Positions 17,559 through 25,569 of a stretch of DNA of 64,000 nucleotides are shown one piece after another. The stretch comes from R-RK-3 sp031399085. Lineage in GTDB: Bacteria > Pseudomonadota > Alphaproteobacteria > Rhizobiales > Rhodomicrobiaceae. Location: NCBI GenBank assembly GCA_031399085.1, contig JANNOQ010000045.1, positions 1-64,000 of the forward strand. The letters are read 5' to 3'. The notes beneath the pieces were generated by a model. It was not told the origin of the DNA. It saw nothing but the letters and a program-made list of their open reading frames with translations, and made no database searches. The position numbers and the translations under genes are program-made. Positions within the stretch are counted from its first letter, which is position 1. The number at the start of each line of letters is the position of its first letter.

Positions 17559-17874
17559 CGAATGGAATAACGGCGTGGCTTTCCGACCAACATTTGCGTT
17601 CGGCGGCGTTTGGCGCGCGATCGCACGCAACATACGCAGTGATACCCATGCAGAGCGAAAGACGGGGGTCCGGGACCGGACTTGATTTTCAATTACTCAC
17701 GCGTTTTTCTGGTCTCTCCCTGAGTATGTTCCGAATCTATGCGCATCTTTGCTTAACCTCTAAGATCAAGATGCGAGATCGTGAGATTCTGAGCGAATAT
17801 CCCAGCAACCTGCATTGGGAACAATTCGAAATCTCACGTAATGAATTAACTTCTCGCAGTTTAGGAGGTCGTTC
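17559..17874. other. Gap before tusA with inverted repeat
   Basis: This 316-base stretch holds no gene I can support. In its last third CGTGAGATT (17780-17788) and AATCTCACG (17830-17838) are a perfect 9-base inverted repeat around a TCCCA/TGGGA stem. It may be a structured tusA leader. It matches no riboswitch class I know. A TAGGAGG ribosome site follows directly before tusA. Confidence 0.4.
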
Positions 17875-18105
17875 ATGGCCGAGCGAGTCCTCGATGCGAC
17901 CGCATTGAGCTGTCCGCTGCCAATTCTCAAAGCACGTAAAGTCTTGCGCGAGATGGCGCCGGGCCAAACACTGGAAGTGCTCTCCACTGACCCGGTCGCG
18001 GTGGAGGATTTTCCCGCTTTCTGTCAGACCTCTGGCCACACGCTGCTGGATTCCTCCCAGATCGAGGGCAATGTCTATCGCTTCGTCATCAAGAACGGCG
18101 GATGA
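17875..18105 (+). CDS. TusA family sulfurtransferase
   Basis: A 76-residue cytoplasmic sulfur carrier. The signature CPLPILKARK (from Cys14) supplies the persulfide cysteine in the CPxP motif, and SCPLPILKARKVLREMAPGQ is the first helix of the two-layer fold. TusA moves sulfur in tRNA 2-thiouridylation, Moco synthesis or sulfur oxidation. TAGGAGG lies 7 bases before the ATG. No dsr, hdr or tusBCDE genes are nearby, so the pathway is open. Confidence 0.92.
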   Translation: MAERVLDATALSCPLPILKARKVLREMAPGQTLEVLSTDPVAVEDFPAFCQTSGHTLLDSSQIEGNVYRFVIKNGG

Positions 18106-18338
18106 GACAACCGACATTGTTTTATTGTGTCGAACCTCATAACGCTTGAAAAGCCTCGAATTTTTCCCATTATATTGCTGGTGGTAAAAGCTAATCCTCG
18201 TAACAATGGCCGCATTTCGGGCGGGACGGCGCGGAAAACACTTTACATTGCGGGCGTATCGCCTTATTGCGACCTCCGCTGCGGTGCCTAATCCGGCCGT
18301 TCAGCTTAGGGTCAACTGCACTTTGGAGGACCTATGGG
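18106..18338 (+). promoter_or_regulatory. Possible structured leader of the ornithine decarboxylase gene
   Basis: The 233 bases before the decarboxylase gene include tight stems such as GGCG-TAT-CGCC (near 18252-18262), CCGC-T-GCGG (near 18277-18285) and a CTTAGGGTC segment just before the GGAGGA site. Alphaproteobacterial ornithine decarboxylase genes often carry the conserved speF leader RNA (Rfam), and this stretch is a candidate. I cannot align it to the consensus from memory, so this is inference. Confidence 0.3.
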
Positions 18339-19526
18339 ATGGACACATACCGCTGCGCGGCAGACGTCATTCGTCTGCAAAGCCCCGAGCGCCCGGTACT
18401 AGCTTTTCGCCCGAATGCTGCCCGCAAGGCGGCACACTGGTTTTTACAGAATTTTCCCGGAAAATGCCTCTACGCCCTCAAGGCGAATGACGCGCCGCAC
18501 GTCGTGGGCGAGCTTTATGCCGCCGGCATTATAGATTTCGACGTCGCTTCCCTCCCAGAAATTGAGCAGGTCGTCGCCCTTTCCGGGGCTCGGGCGCATG
18601 TCATGCACCCAATTAAATCGCGCGAGCTGATTCGCAGAGCCTATTTCGACTATGGCGTGCGCAGCTTCGCGCTCGATTGCGAAGCCGAGCTGGATAAAAT
18701 CCTGGCCGAGACCGGCAATGCTGCCGATCTCACTCTGCTGGTCCGGATGACTTGCCCGAATACGTTCAGCGAAATTCCGCTAGAGGACAAATTCGGCATC
18801 TCCTGGGTGGACGCCCCGGATTTGCTGCGCAAGACGCGCCAAGCTGCCGACAGCTTCGGCTTAACCTTCCATGTCGGCTCGCAGGCCATGTCGCCCGCCG
18901 CCTACGGGCACGCGCTGCGGGCGATGTCGCATCATATCGTGCAGGCGGGCGTCGTCGCCGACGTGATCGACGTGGGCGGCGGCTTCCCGTCCGTCTATCC
19001 CGGCCTCGAGCCGCCTTCGCTCGCCGCCTATATGGACGAGATTCGCGAAGCGTTCGACACGATCGCCGTCGGCTGGCATTGCGAGCTTTGGGCCGAGCCC
19101 GGCCGCGCGCTGGTCGCCGAGGCCGAGTCCGTTATCGTGCGGGTCGAGGCGCGCAAGGACGATACGCTCTACATCAATGACGGCGCGTTCGGCGTGCTGT
19201 ACGACGCCACGCACATGAAGTTCGTTTTCCCAGCCCGCCGGGTGGAGTTGCATGGCGGCAAGGGAAGCTCGCAGACGCTGGCGCCTTTCGCGCTTTACGG
19301 CCCGACTTGCGACAGCATTGACCACATGCCGGGGCCGTTCTATCTGCCGGCTGATATGACCGAAGGCGACTATATCGAAATCGGAAACATCGGTGCCTAT
19401 GGGCGAGTGATGTCCTCGCGGTTCAATGGCTTTGGCCATTATGCCGAAGCCGTGCTGAAGGACGAGCCGATGCTGACGATGTATGGTGCGTCCGATGCGC
19501 TGGCCGAGGCGGCGGCGAAGCGGTAA
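18339..19526 (+). CDS. Ornithine/lysine decarboxylase (fold III PLP enzyme)
   Basis: It decarboxylates ornithine to putrescine (or lysine to cadaverine). The 395-residue protein has the PLP lysine Lys48 in YALKAND, the substrate and PLP-phosphate motifs HVGSQ and DVGGGFP, WAEPGRALV, and the catalytic Cys in YGPTCDSID near 320. The start at 18339 is preceded by GGAGGA at 18325-18330; a frame to 18267 exists but lacks a site. The alanine-racemase-like eukaryotic-type family is the common ODC of alphaproteobacteria. An agmatinase-like gene follows behind a terminator. Confidence 0.92.
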   Translation: MDTYRCAADVIRLQSPERPVLAFRPNAARKAAHWFLQNFPGKCLYALKANDAPHVVGELYAAGIIDFDVASLPEIEQVVALSGARAHVMHPIKSRELIRRAYFDYGVRSFALDCEAELDKILAETGNAADLTLLVRMTCPNTFSEIPLEDKFGISWVDAPDLLRKTRQAADSFGLTFHVGSQAMSPAAYGHALRAMSHHIVQAGVVADVIDVGGGFPSVYPGLEPPSLAAYMDEIREAFDTIAVGWHCELWAEPGRALVAEAESVIVRVEARKDDTLYINDGAFGVLYDATHMKFVFPARRVELHGGKGSSQTLAPFALYGPTCDSIDHMPGPFYLPADMTEGDYIEIGNIGAYGRVMSSRFNGFGHYAEAVLKDEPMLTMYGASDALAEAAAKR

Positions 19527-19536
19527 TTGCTTATAA

Positions 19537-19566
19537 CCCTGGGAGCCAAGCTCCCGGGGCTTTTCA
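19537..19566 (+). terminator. Intrinsic terminator after the ornithine decarboxylase gene
   Basis: CCCTGGGAGC (19537-19546), a CAA loop and GCTCCCGGGG (19550-19559) form a 10-pair stem, followed by CTTTTC. It starts 11 bases after the stop, just upstream of the agmatinase-like start at 19582, so the second gene may depend on read-through. Confidence 0.75.
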
Positions 19567-19581
19567 TTCTTGCGGCTTCCC

Positions 19582-20487
19582 ATGACCCAGCTTCGCTATC
19601 GTGCGCCCGAAGACGGCTTTCTCGGACTGAGCTATGACGAGGCGGGCGATCCGGAGGCGGCGAGAGCCGTTATAATTCCCTTCGGCCTTGAGGCGAGCGT
19701 CTCCTATGGCGGCGGCACCGCGCGCGGACCCGAGGCGATCATCGCCGCCTCGCCGAAGCTGGAATTTTTTGATGAAGAGCTGTGGTGCGAGCCCTACCGG
19801 CAATTCGGCATCGCCACCCTCGAAGCGCCCGAAATCGGCGGCGAGATCGAGCCTGCTCTGACGCAGCTCGAAGGGCTTGTCGAGGCCGTTCTCGCGGAAG
19901 GCAAATTCCCGCTCACTCTAGGCGGCGAGCATTCGCTGACGCCTGGCGCCATCCGCCCCTTTGCCCGCCGCTATCCCAACCTCGTGGTTCTGCAATTCGA
20001 CGCTCATTCCGACCTGCGGGACGGCTATCTCGGCGAACATTACTCCCACGCCGCCGCCATGCGCCGCGTGCTCGACAACCCGGGCGTAACGCTGGTCTCG
20101 GTCGGCATCCGCGCGACGGACATCTCCGAAGTCCCCTTCATCGAGCAGAACCCCGGGCGCGTGGCGATCCACTGGGCGAAGGACCGCCGCCGCTGGAGTA
20201 TCGAGGAGATCGTCGCGCCGCTCAAGGGCCGGCCGGCCTATGTTACCTTCGATGTCGATGGCTTCGACGCCAGCCTTATGCCCGCGACCGGCACCCCCGA
20301 GCCCGGCGGCTTCTTCTTCGACGAGGCCTGTGAAATCCTGCGCGCGGCGAGCAAGGCGGGAACAATTGTCGGCGCAGATATCGTCGAACTCGCGCCGATC
20401 GCGGGGCTGCATGCCTGCGAATTCACCGCCGCAAGGCTGGCTTACAAACTGCTCAGCTATGCGCTCAACGAGCGGCGCGCCGACTGA
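19582..20487 (+). CDS. Agmatinase-like ureohydrolase
   Basis: A 301-residue binuclear Mn enzyme of the arginase/agmatinase family. Metal ligands are seen in GGEHS (His), DAHSD (Asp, His, Asp) and FDVDGFDAS (two Asp), and the substrate loop is GTPEPGG. Agmatinase splits agmatine into putrescine and urea, which fits its place after ornithine decarboxylase. Guanidinobutyrase or another guanidino substrate is equally possible, since no arginine decarboxylase is in sight. ATG at 19582 was chosen over the upstream TTG at 19570. A second ureohydrolase at 29714 belongs to a different subfamily. Confidence 0.85.
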   Translation: MTQLRYRAPEDGFLGLSYDEAGDPEAARAVIIPFGLEASVSYGGGTARGPEAIIAASPKLEFFDEELWCEPYRQFGIATLEAPEIGGEIEPALTQLEGLVEAVLAEGKFPLTLGGEHSLTPGAIRPFARRYPNLVVLQFDAHSDLRDGYLGEHYSHAAAMRRVLDNPGVTLVSVGIRATDISEVPFIEQNPGRVAIHWAKDRRRWSIEEIVAPLKGRPAYVTFDVDGFDASLMPATGTPEPGGFFFDEACEILRAASKAGTIVGADIVELAPIAGLHACEFTAARLAYKLLSYALNERRAD

Positions 20488-20634
20488 CTGGGCGCTTGCC
20501 GTGCCTCATCATCTACCTGGCATCGAGCCTCAGAAGTGATGCGGTTTCAGAGTATTGGCCGCGCGGGCGGGACCGGTTGACACCGCTGGAAATCTTTAGT
20601 CCCATGCAAGTTAGTGACCGCTTAGGGGATGCTT

Positions 20635-20916
20635 ATGTGCCGGAACATTAAGACTCTGCATAATTTCCAACCCGCTGCTACGCATGAGGAAATCCATGCC
20701 TCTTCGCTCCAATTTGTTCGAAAACTGAGCGGTTTTACGCGGCCGTCCAAAGCCAACGAACTTGCATTCAGCCGCGCGGTCGAGCAAATCAGTCAAGCGG
20801 CGCATGAGTTGCTCGCCTCGTTGGTGACGAACGCTCCGCCGCGTGATCGTGAAATCGAGGCTTTAAAAATCCGCACACGGTCGCAAGATCGTTTTCGCAG
20901 GTCGGACGCCCGCTAA
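20635..20916 (+). CDS. DUF2277 family small protein
   Basis: A 93-residue protein that matches the DUF2277 pattern closely: MCRNIKTLHNFQPAATHEEI at the start, then SSLQFVRKLSGFTRPSKANE and a C-terminal PPRDREIEALKIR. The family is widespread in soil bacteria with no known function. AGGGGA lies 7 bases before the ATG at 20635. It is probably monocistronic. Confidence 0.88.
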   Translation: MCRNIKTLHNFQPAATHEEIHASSLQFVRKLSGFTRPSKANELAFSRAVEQISQAAHELLASLVTNAPPRDREIEALKIRTRSQDRFRRSDAR

Positions 20917-21005
20917 GCCACTTTGCCTTTATTGGGGTCGCAAGCAAATCCTGGCCATAATCGCGACTGGCGATTATGACTAGCCTGCGCCATATTGCGT
21001 TGCAC

Positions 21006-21151
21006 TAGAGCGGGATGAGGAAAGTGGGAACCGGTTTTACGCTCGTCATCCTGCTCTAAACGTAAGAGATAGATTACTGTTCATGATTTTGGATTGAGCC
21101 AATCCAAAATCATCGTGATCTAGAAAAGTCCAAATCTTCTGATTTTCTAGC
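21006..21151. repeat. Composite palindromic repeat (three hairpins)
   Basis: Three stems follow one another: TAGAGCGGGATGA...TCATCCTGCTCTA (21006-21058) with AAAGTGGGAACCGGTTTT inside; ATGATTTTGGATTG-AGC-CAATCCAAAATCAT (21083-21113), a perfect 14-pair stem; and CTAGAAAA...TTTTCTAG (21120-21150). The layout resembles dispersed non-coding repeats I recall from Hyphomicrobiales genomes. It sits 26 bases upstream of an AraC-type gene and could affect its transcription. Related single copies are at 26673 and 50930. Confidence 0.7.
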
Positions 21152-21176
21152 GCAGATATTTCCTAAGGTTGGCGGC

Positions 21177-22043
21177 ATGGCAAATAAACAGGCACAGTCC
21201 CAGCAAGACGGACCGCAAACGCTCCTTTCCAGTGAAGGGCGCGGATGGAAGGGTCTTGAAGCGGACTTCTTGCAGGTTCCAGGCGGTGTCTCGATCCATG
21301 CCTCGATGCGGCATCGGCTCTGTATTCACTTTGGCCGAGCCGCCAATACGATTGCGCGCTGCGATAGCCTGCGCCATCTGCGCATTCAGGGGCACGGCGA
21401 CTTCGACGTGATCCCGGCTGGGCTCGAAGGCCGTGTTGACGGTGGCCACCGCACCTTTTTGCGGTTGATGGTCGCCCCTGAGTTGGTGCAGCACGTCGCG
21501 CATGACCTTGACCGCGACCCCGACAAGGCTTTCTTAAGACCCAAATTCAAGTCACGGGATGCTCAGCTTGAGGGGATTGCTTGGGCCATCAAAGCCGAGC
21601 TTGAGAGCGACATACCGTCCGACCGTCTCTATGCGGAAAGTCTCAGCACCGCGCTGGCCGTCCGTCTTGTCGCGGGATTGGACGTGCAGGGGCGCGTTGC
21701 ACTTCGCGAGGGGCAAGCGCTGTCGACACAGCAACGCAAGCGGCTCCTGGATCATATCGAAAACCATCTGGACCAGCCACTGACGCTTGTTGAGCTGGCG
21801 GCAGTGGCCAGCCTGTCGGTCTCGCATCTCAAGTCGTTGTTCCGACGCAGCTTCGGCATGCCCGTGCATCAATATGTCGTGCGAGCCCGCGTCGAGCGCG
21901 CCAAGCAGTTGCTGCTGGAAGGCGCCATGCCGATGAGCCAGGCGGCTTTGGAGGCTGGGTTTTCCCATCAGAGCCACATGGCCCGGTGTATGCGGCAGGT
22001 CCTCGGCGTCACGCCTGGGATGATTGCAAAGCTTCGGGGCTGA
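21177..22043 (+). CDS. AraC family transcriptional regulator
   Basis: A 288-residue regulator. The N-terminal part has no motif I can name; the C-terminal AraC DNA-binding domain (about 185-285) has both helix-turn-helix units: LDQPLTLVELAAVASLSVSHLKSLFRRSFG then MSQAALEAGFSHQSHMARCMRQVLGVTPG. The ATG at 21177 follows TAAGGTTGG. The target genes are not known. No metabolic gene adjoins it closely; a small secreted protein gene follows 158 bases later. Confidence 0.88.
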   Translation: MANKQAQSQQDGPQTLLSSEGRGWKGLEADFLQVPGGVSIHASMRHRLCIHFGRAANTIARCDSLRHLRIQGHGDFDVIPAGLEGRVDGGHRTFLRLMVAPELVQHVAHDLDRDPDKAFLRPKFKSRDAQLEGIAWAIKAELESDIPSDRLYAESLSTALAVRLVAGLDVQGRVALREGQALSTQQRKRLLDHIENHLDQPLTLVELAAVASLSVSHLKSLFRRSFGMPVHQYVVRARVERAKQLLLEGAMPMSQAALEAGFSHQSHMARCMRQVLGVTPGMIAKLRG

Positions 22044-22201
22044 TCCCAACGCTATTGGCCGAATATGCAAAAGCGCGGCCATTCCTGCGCGACCTCGCAC
22101 ATCTTTCCTGGCATTTGTCCCCTGTCCGGTGAACGGGCACATGAAGGAGCCGATATGCGGCTTCAATCTCAAATCAACCGAATTCACCTTTCGAGATCGC
22201 C

Positions 22202-22594
22202 ATGTATACGAAGTCGCAATTTAGCTTTTTGTCTTGCCTGCTTGCGGCGTCGGTTTTGACCGGCGCGGCATTGCCGTCGAAGGCTGAGAAATGGCCTGGC
22301 GTTGGCTCGGCCCCAGCGGGCGCGCTTGCCGCCCGCGTCATCGGGCTGATGTGCCCCGGCAGTCTGTCGCATGACGACATCCACGACCTGGATATCTACC
22401 TGGCAAAGAAGCGCCTCAAAGGCGAGACCAACCCCGCCAACGGCCTCAATGCGGAACGGCGGTTTTATCCAAAACTTGAGGCGGACTATATTGCGGATTA
22501 TCGCAAGGCGGAAAACTGCACCGCCGATGCCACGGAGATGGCCAAGGACATGGTGCAGCGTGTGCGCGCGGAGCTGAAATCAAGCCCGATGTAA
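22202..22594 (+). CDS. Small secreted protein of unknown function
   Basis: A 130-residue protein with a signal peptide (MYTKSQFSFLSCLLAASVLT, to about residue 28). The mature part is helical and has two cysteines (LMCPGS and ENCTAD), which could form a disulfide in the periplasm. I do not recognise the family. The frame shows normal codon use, and the signal peptide supports it as real. It lies after the AraC gene on the same strand. Confidence 0.65.
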   Translation: MYTKSQFSFLSCLLAASVLTGAALPSKAEKWPGVGSAPAGALAARVIGLMCPGSLSHDDIHDLDIYLAKKRLKGETNPANGLNAERRFYPKLEADYIADYRKAENCTADATEMAKDMVQRVRAELKSSPM

Positions 22595-22691
22595 GCGTAG
22601 CCAACTCTGCAGGCGGCGTCGCTGTCAGCCCCCAATCAGGAATTGTTAACAAATCCAAGTCAGAACGCGCCCAAAAGGCGCGCCGATAGCT

Positions 22692-23246
22692 ATGGAGACA
22701 AACATGATGGCCTATCCCGAGAACCAAACGGTCCCGGCCGGATTGGTTGTGCCGAGTAACAGGGCTATTTCCATCCGTCCGGTCCTGCCGCACGACACCG
22801 CAATTGCTCAATCATTCTTTCGTAGCCTGTCATCGAACGCTCGGTACAACCGCTTTATGTCGCCTTTCCAGCATGCGCCGAAAGGGTGGATTGAACGCTT
22901 CAGCCAGAGGTCCTGCGCGAGCCATGTCTCGCTCATTGCATGCCTCTTAACCGAGGGCAAAGAGCTCATGATCGGCGAAGCCCAATACACCATCGACGAA
23001 TGCGGAAGAAGTGCCGAATTCGCCCTCTGTGTTGGCGATGATTGGCAGAATAACGGCATTGGAACGCAGCTTTTGCTGCGGCTTGAAACGATTGGGAAGC
23101 AGGTGGGCCTGTCCAGCCTCTATTGCGATACGCTTGGCGCAAATTACGCAATGCGCCGCGTCCTGCATAAAACCGGCTTCCAATTCAAGGCGCTTTGCGC
23201 GGGCTGCCTTCGTTTTGAAAAAACGCTTGCGCCCATTGTGGCTTGA
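22692..23246 (+). CDS. GNAT family N-acetyltransferase
   Basis: A 184-residue protein with the GNAT fold: ISIRPVLPHDTAIAQSFFRSLS at the start, core strand FALCVGDDWQNNGIGTQLLLRLE with the acetyl-CoA pyrophosphate loop in the degenerate form DDWQNNGIG (usual R/QxxGxG), and MRRVLHKTGFQ near the end. This layout resembles the C-terminal acetyltransferase domain of protein lysine acetyltransferases, here freestanding. The substrate is unknown. A histidine-phosphatase-like gene follows. Confidence 0.82.
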   Translation: METNMMAYPENQTVPAGLVVPSNRAISIRPVLPHDTAIAQSFFRSLSSNARYNRFMSPFQHAPKGWIERFSQRSCASHVSLIACLLTEGKELMIGEAQYTIDECGRSAEFALCVGDDWQNNGIGTQLLLRLETIGKQVGLSSLYCDTLGANYAMRRVLHKTGFQFKALCAGCLRFEKTLAPIVA

Positions 23247-23309
23247 GTTCGGGCCCATATCGGCTCGGAAAAGAGACTGAACGGACTGCATCCTAAGTTA
23301 GAGGTTGAG

Positions 23310-23972
23310 ATGGCGCCGACGAAAATCATGCTGATCCGTCATGCGGAAAAGCCGGATGAAAAAACCAATGTCAACGGTGTCGACGAGGCGGGCACGCCTA
23401 ATCCGCATCAGCTCTCGGTGCGCGGGTGGCAACGCGCCGGTGCGCTCGTCAGATTTTTCGCTCCAGCGGGCCACGCTTGCGCTAAAAATATTGAAACGCC
23501 GTCGGCAATCTTCGCTGCCAGGCCGACCAACGGAGCGAACAGTCTTCGCCCGCTCAATACCGTCGCGCCCCTCGCCGCGGCGCTGGGCATAGAGGTCAAT
23601 CACGATTTCGGTCGCGGTGAGGAGGCGGCGCTCATCGAAATGGTGAAGAACGTTGGGGGCACCGTTCTCATTTGCTGGGGACAGGATCCAATGGCCGAAA
23701 TCGTTAGGCAGATTTCCCAAAATGCCGAGACCCTGCCACAAGCCTGGCCGAAGCGGCGCTTCGATCTCGTTTGGGTTCTCGATCGTGGCAATAATGGCTG
23801 GAGGTTTTCGCAGGCTTCGCAACTCGTTTTGCCGGGAGACATACCACCCAGTTACGCCACGCCGCTTGATACCGTTGCTCCCTGCCAATCGCATCAACAC
23901 TGCTATCCAATAATGGCAGCAGTTGGAAGCGAACGTATCGCAATGCAGCAGAAATTCGCACTTTTACTTTAA
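23310..23972 (+). CDS. Histidine phosphatase superfamily-like protein
   Basis: A 220-residue protein with the phosphoglycerate mutase-type start IMLIRHAEKPDE (catalytic RHxE, Arg10-His11), then LSVRGWQRAGAL, the typical second helix. In family members the second active-site His follows a WEH-like strand; here that strand reads VLICWGQDPMAEI, so that His seems replaced. The protein may be inactive or use another residue. The C-terminal 40 residues are unlike the family. No partner gene is evident. Confidence 0.7.
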   Translation: MAPTKIMLIRHAEKPDEKTNVNGVDEAGTPNPHQLSVRGWQRAGALVRFFAPAGHACAKNIETPSAIFAARPTNGANSLRPLNTVAPLAAALGIEVNHDFGRGEEAALIEMVKNVGGTVLICWGQDPMAEIVRQISQNAETLPQAWPKRRFDLVWVLDRGNNGWRFSQASQLVLPGDIPPSYATPLDTVAPCQSHQHCYPIMAAVGSERIAMQQKFALLL

Positions 23973-24132
23973 ATTCTGCAAGCTAATTGTGTGAAAATAC
24001 TTGGTGTTTTGACGACTTGGCCCCATTGGCGCAACAGCGAATCCCTATTGCGCTGCACAAAATGCTACCGCATACTCAGAAATCGCGGTTGCATACAAGC
24101 CGGCAAATCCGGCGCCTGGAGGGGATGTCGCG

Positions 24133-25473
24133 ATGAACTACCAATCTTACGAGCTGGCCCATGCGGCGGTCACACCTTTGCGCTGGGGCGCGCAGGGGCT
24201 GAAGATGCAGCTCAAGTCTCCGTTCAACCCGTTTCGCGACCTCTTGCTCCCGCGCATGCTCGCGGCGAGCTGCGAGGTTTTTGAGAATGTCACCCGCCGT
24301 TACGCCAAGCCCGAATTCGGCATCAAGGAAACCAAGATCTTCGGGATGCCGGTGCCGATCACCGAGGAAGTGGTTTATCGTAAGCCGTTCTGCAATCTTC
24401 TTCATTTCGATCGCGACGTGAATGTCATCGGCCGCCGTTACGACCCAAAAGTGTTGATCGTCGCTCCGATGTCGGGTCACTACGCGACGCTCTTGCGCGG
24501 CACGGTCGAGGCCATGATCCGCGAGCACAATACCTACATCACGGATTGGACCGACGCCCGCAACGTGCCGCTCACCAACGGCGGCTTTGACCTCAACGAT
24601 TTCATCGACACCATCATTGAATTCGTCCAGTTTCTCGGGCCGAACACCCATGTGATCGCGGTCTGTCAGCCGGCGGTGCCGGTGCTGGCGGCAACGGCTG
24701 TCATGGCGGCGCGCAAAGACCCGATGCAGCCGGCCTCGCTGACGCTGATGGGCGGCCCGATCGACACGCGCCGCAACGAAACGGTCGTCAACAAGCTCGC
24801 CAAGACGCGGCCGATCGAATGGTTTGAGAACAATGTGATTTCATATGTGCCGTTCGCCTATCCCGGCTATCTGCGCAAGGTCTATCCAGGTTTCGTACAG
24901 CTTACCGGCTTCATGCAAATGAATCTGGACCGGCATGTGACCGCGCATCGCAATCTGTTCAAGGATCTGGTGAAGGGCGACTGCGATAGCGTGCAGCAGC
25001 ATCAAACATTCTATGAGGAATATTTGGCTGTCATGGACTTGCCAGCCGAGTTCTATTTGCAGACTGTCGCGGCTGTGTTCCAGGAACACTCCTTGCCCGA
25101 CGGAAAGTTGATGCATCGTGGCGAGCGCGTCGATTGCGGCGCCATTACGGGCACAGCACTGATGACGGTGGAAGGCGAGAAGGACGATATTTGCGGCCTG
25201 GGACAAACGGAAGCCGCGCAGGATCTGTGCCGCAATATTGCAGTCGATGAGAAATACCATTACGTCCAGCCCGGCGTCGGCCATTACGGCGTGTTCAACG
25301 GCACACGCTGGCGGACGGAAATCCAGCCGCGTATCCGCGAGTTCATCCGCACCATCCAGTTTAAGCGGATGATCGGCACCAAGTCGAACATGTCGCTGCC
25401 CTATCGCGGCCTGCACCAGGATCGTGAGCAAATCGTTGAATATGCGGCGTCAAACGAAGGGGCGAGCGCGTAG
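24133..25473 (+). CDS. phaZ: Intracellular polyhydroxyalkanoate depolymerase
   Basis: A 446-residue alpha/beta hydrolase of the intracellular PHB depolymerase family. It degrades amorphous PHB granules to 3-hydroxybutyrate oligomers. The start is conserved (NYQSYELAHAAVTPLRWGAQ) and the catalytic residue is Cys178 in AVCQPAVP, as in Cupriavidus-type PhaZ, not the usual Ser. The late PGVGHYGVFNG supplies the His, and VEGEKDD the Asp. A cytoplasmic protein with no signal peptide. The genes around it are unrelated. Confidence 0.93.
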   Translation: MNYQSYELAHAAVTPLRWGAQGLKMQLKSPFNPFRDLLLPRMLAASCEVFENVTRRYAKPEFGIKETKIFGMPVPITEEVVYRKPFCNLLHFDRDVNVIGRRYDPKVLIVAPMSGHYATLLRGTVEAMIREHNTYITDWTDARNVPLTNGGFDLNDFIDTIIEFVQFLGPNTHVIAVCQPAVPVLAATAVMAARKDPMQPASLTLMGGPIDTRRNETVVNKLAKTRPIEWFENNVISYVPFAYPGYLRKVYPGFVQLTGFMQMNLDRHVTAHRNLFKDLVKGDCDSVQQHQTFYEEYLAVMDLPAEFYLQTVAAVFQEHSLPDGKLMHRGERVDCGAITGTALMTVEGEKDDICGLGQTEAAQDLCRNIAVDEKYHYVQPGVGHYGVFNGTRWRTEIQPRIREFIRTIQFKRMIGTKSNMSLPYRGLHQDREQIVEYAASNEGASA

Positions 25474-25569
25474 ACTTGACTTTGCGTACGGCGCGACGCC
25501 CTTGTCCCCGGCACTTTCACCGCTTGGCTTGGAGTGATAGCCTTGTCCGGCAATTGGAAAAGGCAGCTC

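Noticed and set aside
17594..17908. 104-residue ORF running into tusA
   Set aside because: No start signal, and it overlaps tusA in another frame; the tusA call has a strong ribosome site and family match.
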